Assembly: GCA_014380105.1 (NCBI GenBank)
Contig: JACMKL010000493.1
Location: 1-6,673, forward strand
Direction: 5' to 3'
Length of the DNA: 6,673 nt
From: Candidatus Melainabacteria bacterium
Lineage (GTDB): Bacteria; Cyanobacteriota; Vampirovibrionia; Obscuribacterales; Obscuribacteraceae
This document shows, piece by piece, positions 1 through 5,369 of this stretch; within the stretch, counting starts at the first letter, position 1; every line of letters begins with the position of its first letter. Made by a program: the position numbers and the translations under genes. The notes beneath the pieces are model-generated. The model saw nothing but the letters and a program-made list of their open reading frames with translations, was not told the DNA's origin and searched no databases.

Positions 1-450
1 CATCTGACCGAACATAATCAGCCCTTTACGCTCGAGGTCACGGAAGTAGTCCCAGGTGGCCCAATGTCCAACCAAATTGGAATTAGCGATCAAAACGCGA
101 GGAGCATCTTCGTGGCTGCGAAACTTGCCGACAGGCTTCCCTGATTGGACGAGAAGAGTTTCGTCGTTTTCCAGCTCAGTAAGTTCCTTCACAATCGCCT
201 TCAGACAGTCCCAGTTGCGCGCTGCCTTACCCGAGCCGCCGTAAACGACCAAGTCTTCAGGTCGCTCTGCCACTTCCGGGTCAAGATTGTTCAAGAGCAT
301 ACGTAATGCTGCTTCTTGGACCCATCCCTTGGTGTTCAGTGAGGTGCCCCTTGGCGCCTTGACCTGAATTGAAGCCTTGCTTTGCAAGATTGCTTTGATA
401 AGTTCAGGTCCGGAAAGTTTGCTTTCCTGAATTGGTGTCGCCGATGTCAT
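1..450 (-). CDS. hutU: Urocanate hydratase (urocanase), N-terminal part; gene continues past the left edge
   Basis: Urocanase is a cytosolic NAD+-dependent enzyme that hydrates urocanate to imidazolonepropionate, the second step of histidine degradation. Translating the minus strand from the ATG at 450 gives 150 residues open to base 1. They carry strongly conserved urocanase blocks: KAPRGTSLNTKGW (31-43), EAALRMLLNNLDPEVAE (46-62), VVYGGSGKAARNW (68-80), ETLLVQSGKPVGKFR (97-111), DAPRVLIANSNLVGHWATW (115-133) and the RKGLIMFGQM run at the edge. The family is about 550 residues, so roughly the first quarter is visible; most of the NAD-binding and active-site region lies outside. The start is supported by a GAGGTG ribosome site 8 bases upstream. 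No other hut gene is in view; hutH, hutI or hutG could lie beyond the left edge. The gene is divergent from the acyl-CoA mutase gene. Identification is from recalled family motifs and is very secure. Confidence 0.96.
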   Translation of the reverse strand, partial: MTSATPIQESKLSGPELIKAILQSKASIQVKAPRGTSLNTKGWVQEAALRMLLNNLDPEVAERPEDLVVYGGSGKAARNWDCLKAIVKELTELENDETLLVQSGKPVGKFRSHEDAPRVLIANSNLVGHWATWDYFRDLERKGLIMFGQM

Positions 451-458
451 GACAAAAG

Positions 459-464
459 CACCTC
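459..464 (-). promoter_or_regulatory. Ribosome binding site of hutU
   Basis: On the minus strand GAGGTG lies 8 bases before the ATG at 450. It fits a Shine-Dalgarno sequence and fixes the hutU start. Confidence 0.7.
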
Positions 465-620
465 GATTATGAAAAAATTACAGCGTCGTATCTGTGTTGT
501 AGACTGACAATTGGAGATCATAACTCAAAGTGCCATTCCAGGTACTTTTTCTCCAGATTAGGCGGTACAGCCTATTTAGAGCGTCGAGCAAGACTTGGCG
601 AAACTATAAATAAATTCGGT

Positions 621-637
621 TGGCTCGGTTTGAGCCA
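621..637 (+). repeat. Perfect 6-bp inverted repeat in the mutase leader
   Basis: TGGCTC and GAGCCA flank a 5-base spacer (GGTTT), 39 bases before the mutase ATG. It could be a repressor operator or a small RNA hairpin in the 5' untranslated region. The structure is seen directly; a role is inference, and a 6-bp repeat can arise by chance. Confidence 0.35.
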
Positions 638-662
638 TTTGTTAGCGAAATTAAAGACACTC

Positions 663-667
663 GGGAG
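663..667 (+). promoter_or_regulatory. Ribosome binding site of the acyl-CoA mutase gene
   Basis: GGGAG lies 9 bases before the ATG at 677 and supports that start. A second weaker GGA at 671-673 sits closer to the ATG. Confidence 0.55.
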
Positions 668-676
668 AGCGGATAA

Positions 677-2302
677 ATGGTCAAAGAACTGGCAAAACCA
701 AAGACCGAGAAGAAAGAGAAAGAATTTGAAACTCTCTCCGGCATACCGCTCAAGCCCGTCTACACAAAAGACGACCTGAAAGATTGGACTTATGAAGAGA
801 AGTTGAATGATCCTGGCACTTTCCCGTACACACGTGGCATTCACGAAACTATGTATCGAGGCAAAGTATGGACCATGCGTCAATTCGCTGGGTTCGGCGG
901 TCCGGAAGAGACGAATGCTCGCTTCAGATATTTATTGTCTCAAGGTCAAACTGGCTTATCGACGGCGTTCGACTTGCCTACCTTGATGGGATATGACTCG
1001 GACAATGAAAAATCACATGGTGAAGTTGGCGTTTGCGGCGTCGCCATCGACAGTCTTGAAGACATGGAAATTTTGTATAACGGTTTGCCACTCGATCAAG
1101 TATCGACTTCAATGACGATTAATGGTCCGGCTGTGATTGTTTTTGCGATGTTCTTGGCTAATGCGCAAAACCGCGGATTCGACTTGAAGAAGCTCAACGG
1201 TACTCTTCAAAATGATATTTTCAAAGAATACATTGCGCAGAAGACTTATCTCTTGCCACCACGTCCGGCTGTAAAACTGATTCAGGACATGATGGTTTTT
1301 TGTACAAATGAAGTTCCGAAATGGAATCACATTTCCGTTTCTGGATATCACATCCGTGAAGCTGGTGCGACAGCCGCGCAAGAGCTTGCTTTCACGCTTG
1401 CAGATGGATTTGCTTACGTCGACGCTGGTGTTGAAGCCGGTCTCAAGATCGACGATTTTGTGCCACGCCTCTCATTCTTCTTTAACGCACACATCGATTT
1501 CTTTGAAGAAATTGCGAAGTATCGGGCAGCTCGAAGAATCTGGGCGAAACGCATGCGTGATCATTATGGTGCCAAAGACGAGCGCTCGCTCAAGCTTCGC
1601 TTTCATACCCAGACTGCTGGTTGCAGCCTGACTGCACAGCAACCTGAAAACAATATTGTTCGCACAGCAATCGAAGCGCTCGCAGGAGTGCTCGGTGGTA
1701 CGCAATCTCTGCATACAAATTCTATGGACGAAGTATTGGGATTGCCAACCGAGAAGGCAGCTCACATTGCGTTGCGCACGCAGCAAATCATCGCCTTCGA
1801 AACAGGCGTAACAGCTGTTGCGGATCCGCTTGCCGGGTCATATTACATCGAATGGCTGACAGATGAATTAGAGCGTCAAGCTGAAGAATACTTCGTCAAA
1901 ATCGAAGCAATTGGTGGTGTCATTCCTGGTATCGAAAAAGGTTTCTTCATGAAAGAAATCGCTGACTCTGCTTATCGTTTCCAACAAAAATTAGACAGCA
2001 ATGATCGCGTCTTTGTCGGCCTCAACGGATTGACAGAAGAAGCGCAAGGACAGAAGATTGAGATTCTCAAAATTGGTCCACAATTTGAGAAAAGACAAGT
2101 CGAAAGATTGAAAGAATTGAAAGCGAAACGCAACAACGCAGAAGTAGAAGCATCTCTCGAAAAACTGAAAAAAGTTATGCGTGCAAACGGAAATACTTTC
2201 CCAGTAATTCTTGAGTCCGTCAAAACATATGCGACGGTCGGAGAAATCTGCGATGCCATGCGCGAAGTGCACGGCGCCTATCGTGAGACCGCAGTAATCT
2301 AA
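677..2302 (+). CDS. icmA: Adenosylcobalamin-dependent acyl-CoA mutase large subunit, isobutyryl-CoA mutase type
   Basis: The 541-residue protein belongs to the methylmalonyl-CoA mutase family and has only the TIM-barrel substrate domain. There is no C-terminal B12-binding domain (no DxHxxG), so it must work with a separate small subunit not present here. Landmarks are PYTRGIHETMY (50-60), WTMRQFAGFGG (65-75), AFDLPTLMGYDSD (97-109), GTLQNDIFKEYIAQK (175-189), SVSGYHIREAGATAAQE (220-236) with catalytic-type His225, RFHTQTAGCSLTAQQPENN (308-326) and GGTQSLHTNSMDE (340-352). Using a constant offset of 19 to P. shermanii mutase, His225 matches His244, Phe70 matches Tyr89 and Gln188 matches Arg207. 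Phe/Gln is the isobutyryl-CoA mutase pair (Phe80/Gln198), so the likely reaction is isobutyryl-CoA to n-butyryl-CoA. Other CoA mutases of this family, such as 2-hydroxyisobutyryl-CoA mutase (Ile/Gln), are less likely. The lysine-rich N-terminus (residues 1-20) is probably flexible. Family certain; substrate inferred. Confidence 0.93.
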   Translation: MVKELAKPKTEKKEKEFETLSGIPLKPVYTKDDLKDWTYEEKLNDPGTFPYTRGIHETMYRGKVWTMRQFAGFGGPEETNARFRYLLSQGQTGLSTAFDLPTLMGYDSDNEKSHGEVGVCGVAIDSLEDMEILYNGLPLDQVSTSMTINGPAVIVFAMFLANAQNRGFDLKKLNGTLQNDIFKEYIAQKTYLLPPRPAVKLIQDMMVFCTNEVPKWNHISVSGYHIREAGATAAQELAFTLADGFAYVDAGVEAGLKIDDFVPRLSFFFNAHIDFFEEIAKYRAARRIWAKRMRDHYGAKDERSLKLRFHTQTAGCSLTAQQPENNIVRTAIEALAGVLGGTQSLHTNSMDEVLGLPTEKAAHIALRTQQIIAFETGVTAVADPLAGSYYIEWLTDELERQAEEYFVKIEAIGGVIPGIEKGFFMKEIADSAYRFQQKLDSNDRVFVGLNGLTEEAQGQKIEILKIGPQFEKRQVERLKELKAKRNNAEVEASLEKLKKVMRANGNTFPVILESVKTYATVGEICDAMREVHGAYRETAVI

Positions 2303-2307
2303 TTACT

Positions 2308-2949
2308 CTATTCTTTCAGATCAGACGTTTGAACTGGAGTCGAATCTACCTTTTCGGTCAAACATTTTTTGACCGCGAAAGACTGTGGAATATCGATCAA
2401 CCGGTTGCAGCAAAATAGCAAAAGCACGGTTAAAAATGCCGGCTGCCAGCCATCCACAACTACGAATTGTGGATAAAAACTGCAGACCATTTTGAAAATA
2501 ACCATATTGAACAGCAATCCACAAAGCATGGTTACCGCCCGAGAGGCAGGCCTTTTAGGAACACCTATTTTTGGAAAAACGTCTTCGCCGGAATAAAATC
2601 CATCTGGATTTTTCACAAGTGTGTAGGCACACAGACCAAGTGAAAAAATAGTCGAAAAAATTGAGATAGACAATATCCAGGAGATCGAAAGCATTACTGA
2701 AACGCCCACGCACATCAACAGTCCAGCTTTCACCATTAATCCAGGAATTTGATTGGCGATGAAATAAAGAACCATACCGGAGACAAAATGCCTCGCTATC
2801 CAGAAAAGGCAAGTTTGGATAAAGGCCACTTTCAGTTGATCAGGAGTAGCATTTTTTGTAAGCGTGTCGCTTGAATCAATAGAAGCGTTCATATGGCGTT
2901 CAGAGCCTTTGAATAGATTTACAGCAAGCATAGTCCTATTTCTTGACAT
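2308..2949 (-). CDS. Unknown small multi-pass membrane protein
   Basis: I do not recognise a family. The 213-residue protein has a polar N-terminus (1-40) and about five hydrophobic segments: roughly 41-66, 72-93, 94-112, 138-160 and 168-184. A short polar stretch (113-137, with PDGFYSGEDVFPKIGVPKRP) separates the third and fourth, and the C-terminal tail (185-213) is charged. Several cysteines (47, 80, 107, 143, 156, 180, 181) lie in or near membrane segments and form no CxxC-type motif. The start is uncertain: the ATG at 2949 has only a GGGTGG touching it. The ATGs at 2931 (AGGA just upstream) and 2892 (MNASIDSSD) are alternatives and leave the membrane part intact. The gene begins 31 bases after the stop of the exported repeat protein on the same strand, so the two are probably co-transcribed. 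Its stop is 5 bases from the mutase stop. Likely an inner-membrane protein of unknown role. Confidence 0.8.
   Translation of the reverse strand: MSRNRTMLAVNLFKGSERHMNASIDSSDTLTKNATPDQLKVAFIQTCLFWIARHFVSGMVLYFIANQIPGLMVKAGLLMCVGVSVMLSISWILSISIFSTIFSLGLCAYTLVKNPDGFYSGEDVFPKIGVPKRPASRAVTMLCGLLFNMVIFKMVCSFYPQFVVVDGWQPAFLTVLLLFCCNRLIDIPQSFAVKKCLTEKVDSTPVQTSDLKE
2351..2380. terminator. Candidate 3'-end hairpin at the convergent mutase/membrane-protein junction
   Basis: CGGTCAAA (2355-2362) and TTTGACCG (2368-2375) pair perfectly around a 5-base loop. The stem can extend by TTTT (2351-2354) with GAAA (2377-2380) if C2376 bulges and one T·G wobble is allowed. It starts about 50 bases after the mutase stop and lies inside the last codons of the opposing membrane-protein gene. 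There is no T-run after the stem on either strand, so it is not a standard intrinsic terminator. It could still act as an RNA 3'-end stabiliser or partial terminator for the mutase transcript. Structure seen; role inferred. Confidence 0.35.
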
Positions 2950-2980
2950 CCACCCACTATTTAAGAATCCCTTAGCCCTG

Positions 2981-4057
2981 TCAGCCTTGTGGTCCTAACT
3001 TAGCCAGACCCTCTTCTGCCAATCGCTTCAACGCCATATCAGGAGAAGATTGCAAAATTGTCTTATAGACATTGCGCGCATCGCCGTATCTTCGCATTCT
3101 CACCAACGCCACAGCCTTCAAATAGTAAGCCTGGTAATTATTGGGTGACTGCACCATGACGCGCTCTAGAATTCCAATGGCGTCTGTTTCGTGGGCGGCA
3201 TTGATCATCTGGACAGCCTGCCGCAAAGAATTACTGGTCGCAGCGGCCATATCACCACGCTCCTTAGCGACTTGAGCAGCAGCTGCTGCGGCGGCAGCAG
3301 TATCTTGATTTGGCGGATTTTTGTCTTTGATAGATTTTGCAGAAGCCGCAATTGGCTCAAAAAATTCATTTGGGAGGCGCTCTTTTACGTAGTAACGAGG
3401 CATCGGATGGGGATTCATGAGAGTTTGCGGTGTGGGAAATTGCGGCTGGGCGGTGAAGACTCCCTTCAGATGATTAGGATCGGTGGCGTCAGGAGTAGGG
3501 TGCGGATTCATCAAGGTCTGAGGAGTGGGGAATTGAGGTTGAGCGGTGAAAAGTCCTTTCAATGGATTAGTTTCACCCGTAAGTGGCGCCGCAGGTTGTG
3601 GATTCATAAGTGTTTGCGGAGTTATGTATTGCGGCTGAGGAGTGAACAAATCTTTCAACGGATTTCCGTTAACGGGAAAGATTTCTTTCAGACTTTCCAG
3701 GACCTTTTTATTTTCTTTTGAAAGACCAGGCACGCCAGTTTCAGGCTCAGCAGGTGTGCTTCCAGCATCAGGCGAAGCGGGTGCAGCAACTGCTTCCGTG
3801 CGGGAAACATCCGCTGTCTCATTGTTATTGCGAGGCTCTTCTTGAACTGTTGAAGGTGTCTGGGCCGGCGGCACATCCATGTCATTACTCTGAGAATTTG
3901 CATCTGACCCAATGTGGTCAGGGTTAGGATCTTCCGGAGTCTGCATGGTCGGATCACTTGGTCCTGGATCATTTTGCGCCAGTGCAAACGAAGACGAGTA
4001 AACGCAAACGAATACGCCGCAGACCAGAAAAGTTTTGAAAATGTCTGCCGCGTGCAT
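2981..4057 (-). CDS. Exported proline-rich repeat protein with C-terminal TPRs
   Basis: No named family is recognised. From the ATG at 4057 the protein has 358 residues. Residues 1-27 look like a Sec signal peptide (hydrophobic FLVCGVFVCVYSSSFALA, cleavage likely after ALA at 27). There is no lipobox cysteine. Then follow a low-complexity acidic, Pro/Ser/Thr/Asn-rich stretch (28-115); a short helical-looking segment (GLSKENKKVLESLKEIFP); three 24-residue repeats at 132-155, 164-187 and 195-218 (core FTAQPQFPTPQTLMNPHP); an eight-alanine run (254-261); and about two TPR-like helical hairpins (about 283-350, including YYLKAVALVRMRRYGDARNVY). The TPRs suggest protein binding in the periplasm or at the envelope. 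An in-frame TTG at 4078 would add 7 residues, but GGGAG 10 bases upstream favours the ATG. The gene is divergent from the kinase gene and likely first in an operon with the membrane protein. Confidence 0.85.
   Translation of the reverse strand: MHAADIFKTFLVCGVFVCVYSSSFALAQNDPGPSDPTMQTPEDPNPDHIGSDANSQSNDMDVPPAQTPSTVQEEPRNNNETADVSRTEAVAAPASPDAGSTPAEPETGVPGLSKENKKVLESLKEIFPVNGNPLKDLFTPQPQYITPQTLMNPQPAAPLTGETNPLKGLFTAQPQFPTPQTLMNPHPTPDATDPNHLKGVFTAQPQFPTPQTLMNPHPMPRYYVKERLPNEFFEPIAASAKSIKDKNPPNQDTAAAAAAAAQVAKERGDMAAATSNSLRQAVQMINAAHETDAIGILERVMVQSPNNYQAYYLKAVALVRMRRYGDARNVYKTILQSSPDMALKRLAEEGLAKLGPQG
3404..3664 (-). repeat. Three tandem 24-codon repeats in the exported protein
   Basis: The units occupy 3593-3664, 3497-3568 and 3404-3475 in reading order, spaced 96 and 93 bases. 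Units 2 and 3 share an identical 18-residue core, FTAQPQFPTPQTLMNPHP; unit 1 differs at a few positions (FTPQPQYITPQTLMNPQP). Each opens with N-(P/H)-LK-(D/G)-(L/V). The spacers between units are not conserved. Comparing the cores of units 2 and 3 codon by codon, 12 of 18 codons differ, all synonymously. The repeat is therefore old and held by selection on the protein rather than recently copied DNA. Confidence 0.9.
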
Positions 4058-4067
4058 CGGACCGAAG

Positions 4068-4072
4068 CTCCC
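4068..4072 (-). promoter_or_regulatory. Ribosome binding site choosing the ATG start of the exported protein
   Basis: On the minus strand GGGAG lies 10 bases before the ATG at 4057. It falls inside the 7-codon extension that a TTG start at 4078 would give, so it argues for the ATG. Confidence 0.5.
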
Positions 4073-4178
4073 GGACAACCTGATTACAGTATCTCAAAGG
4101 TGAGTGGATCGTGGGCGCAGAAGGTCTGCTTGGTTTGGGTAAGATAATTTTGGGGTCTGTCGTTTTGCGACGGATTAA
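4073..4178. promoter_or_regulatory. Divergent promoter region between the exported protein and the kinase
   Basis: This short region must serve both outward genes. On the plus strand GATAAT at 4143-4148 resembles a -10 box, but no good -35 lies 17-18 bases upstream (the bases there read about GAAGGT). Downstream, CTGTCG/CGACGG at 4157-4173 can form a 6-bp hairpin with one T·G pair in the presumed kinase leader. No clear minus-strand promoter is seen. Confidence 0.4.
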
Positions 4179-5357
4179 TTGGGTGGTCAAATAGAAAATA
4201 TCAGGCCCGGGGGGCCTTACGTGAGCCGTCGCTGCGTACTGTGCAATCGCATATTACCTCTAGGTGCTACACATTGCCCTTTTGATGGGTGCGCGTTTCA
4301 CTATGAGGGAGAAAATCGGGTTGGAGCAACTACTCAGGTAGATGTAATTCCCGAAGTTAAACGCTGCGAAAGTTGCGGGCGTCAATATCCTGACGAAGCA
4401 AATTTTTGCATGATCGATGGTTTGCGCCTGCCAATGAGTGCTGAGCCGAGACTTAGAGCCAGAGTTTCGCACGCAGATGCGCAAAGATTGCTCGGTAAAA
4501 CGATTGGCGGCAAATATACAATCCAGTCAATCATCGGCCAGGGCGGCATGGCAGTTGTTTATCAAGCTTTTGATAACTTAATCGAGCGCCCAGTCGTAAT
4601 CAAAGTCATGCAAGCTTGGCTTGCAAGCGATGAGCGCGCCAATGAAAGATTTAAACGTGAATGCCAGCTTACGGCTCAGCTTAATCACCCGAATGTTATT
4701 CGTGTTTATGACGGCGGATTACTGAATAATCACGAGCCTTTCCTGGTCATGGAATACGTTCCTGGTGAATCGTTGAGACGGGCTCTAGATAGGCACGGAC
4801 CCGTGCCTTTGAAAACAGCTGCCAATATCGTAATTCAAGTCTCCAGAGGGCTTGGCGAAGCGCATGCGGCTGGCATTATTCACCGCGATCTAAAACCAGA
4901 CAATATTTTGATTGAGGCTGTAAAACATTCAAATCAGCGCATCAAAATTTTAGATTTTGGTATTGCCTACCTGGTGGCAGGAGCACAGAGACTGACGCAA
5001 ACCGGAAAACTGATTGGAACACCTGCTTATATTTCACCGGAACAATTGAAAGACCGCGCCATTGATGCCCGCGCAGACCTCTATGCATTAGGTGTCATCC
5101 TGTTTGAATTACTGACAGGACGAGTGCCGTTTGAGGGCGAAACAGCAGAATCTATTCTAACTAAACAATTATTTGAGGCACCACCACCGATATCAGCTTC
5201 AAGACCAGAGTACGCACCGGATTCGCAAGTAGAACTGGTGATTTTAAAGGCTCTGGCTAAAGATCCAAATGACCGCTACCAGACAGCGCTTGAATTTGAG
5301 CAAGCCGTAGAGCAAGCGGCCAAGGAACCGACGCACAAGCGAAAGACTATGTCATAG
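4179..5357 (+). CDS. Soluble Hanks-type Ser/Thr protein kinase with N-terminal double zinc ribbon
   Basis: The protein phosphorylates Ser/Thr residues on protein targets; its targets are unknown. Numbered from TTG 4179 (392 aa), two treble-Cys ribbons come first: C19-x2-C22-x10-C33, followed by PFDGC with C38, and C63-x2-C66-x10-C77 followed by MIDG. The kinase domain spans about 113-380: glycine loop GQGGMAVVY (120-128), ATP-binding Lys142 (VVIKVM), likely alpha-C Glu161, HRDLKPDN (235-242) with catalytic Asp237, DFG (259-261), activation-loop threonines around T273/T275, TPAYISPEQ (281-289), and D300 of the DLYALGVILFELLTG stretch. All catalytic residues are present and it is an RD kinase, so activation-loop phosphorylation is plausible. 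It has no membrane segment or C-terminal sensor domain, unlike typical PknB. The TTG directly follows an in-frame TAA; GTG at 4221 (15th codon, G-run upstream) is at least as likely and keeps both ribbons. Divergent from the exported protein gene; its stop is 3 bases from the ligase stop. Confidence 0.93.
   Translation: MGGQIENIRPGGPYVSRRCVLCNRILPLGATHCPFDGCAFHYEGENRVGATTQVDVIPEVKRCESCGRQYPDEANFCMIDGLRLPMSAEPRLRARVSHADAQRLLGKTIGGKYTIQSIIGQGGMAVVYQAFDNLIERPVVIKVMQAWLASDERANERFKRECQLTAQLNHPNVIRVYDGGLLNNHEPFLVMEYVPGESLRRALDRHGPVPLKTAANIVIQVSRGLGEAHAAGIIHRDLKPDNILIEAVKHSNQRIKILDFGIAYLVAGAQRLTQTGKLIGTPAYISPEQLKDRAIDARADLYALGVILFELLTGRVPFEGETAESILTKQLFEAPPPISASRPEYAPDSQVELVILKALAKDPNDRYQTALEFEQAVEQAAKEPTHKRKTMS
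4203..4217 (+). repeat. GC-rich hairpin with G-run just before a possible kinase start
   Basis: AGGCC (4203-4207) pairs perfectly with GGCCT (4213-4217) across a CGGGG loop. The run of six G at 4209-4214 lies 6 bases before the GTG at 4221 and could pair with anti-Shine-Dalgarno CCUCC through one G·U wobble. If GTG is the true start, the hairpin would cover part of the ribosome site and could lower translation. If TTG at 4179 is used, it is coding sequence. Role is speculative. Confidence 0.3.
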
Positions 5358-5369
5358 CGCCTAAACGCT
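5356..5369. repeat. Small inverted repeat at the kinase/ligase convergent junction
   Basis: AGCG (5356-5359) and CGCT (5366-5369) flank a 6-base spacer that includes both gene ends. With a 4-bp stem and no adjacent T-run it is weak; it is the only structure seen at this junction, and no convincing terminator is present. Confidence 0.2.

Larger units (their letters stand above)
451..676. promoter_or_regulatory. Divergent intergenic region between hutU and the acyl-CoA mutase gene
   Basis: These 226 bases separate two genes read outward, so they should hold both promoters. I see no convincing -35/-10 pair. Isolated -10-like hexamers exist: TATAAA at 605-610 on the plus strand, and TATGAT on the minus strand near 507-512, but neither has a good -35 partner at about 17 bases. 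Two small inverted repeats are present: AGGC/GCCT around 560-573 and a perfect TGGCTC/GAGCCA at 621-637. No small gene is supported here; the minus-strand ORF entering from the mutase gene is a shadow. No cobalamin-riboswitch B12 box is seen, although the downstream enzyme uses B12. Confidence 0.5.

Noticed and set aside
451..676. Possible cobalamin riboswitch before the B12-dependent mutase
   Set aside because: No B12 box or the expected set of helices is seen; TGGCACT on the minus strand near 520 is not a match.
572..883. Minus-strand ORF of 103 codons overlapping the mutase start
   Set aside because: It lies opposite strongly conserved mutase codons and the mutase leader, and its translation has no recognisable domain; it is a shadow.
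677..2302. Plain methylmalonyl-CoA mutase assignment
   Set aside because: The two substrate carboxylate contact positions are Phe and Gln rather than Tyr and Arg, so the isobutyryl type is preferred.
3275..3298. Run of GCN codons as a DNA microsatellite of note
   Set aside because: The eight alanines use mixed codons and are a common linker or helix; not unusual in a low-complexity protein.
3191..3987. Several plus- and minus-strand ORFs overlapping the exported repeat protein
   Set aside because: They arise from the low-complexity, repeated codons; only the 2981-4057 frame gives a signal peptide, consistent repeats and TPR helices.
3970..4057. Lipoprotein signal in the exported protein
   Set aside because: Its cysteines are inside the hydrophobic core and not in an L-x-x-C position before the mature part; the FALA ending fits signal peptidase I.
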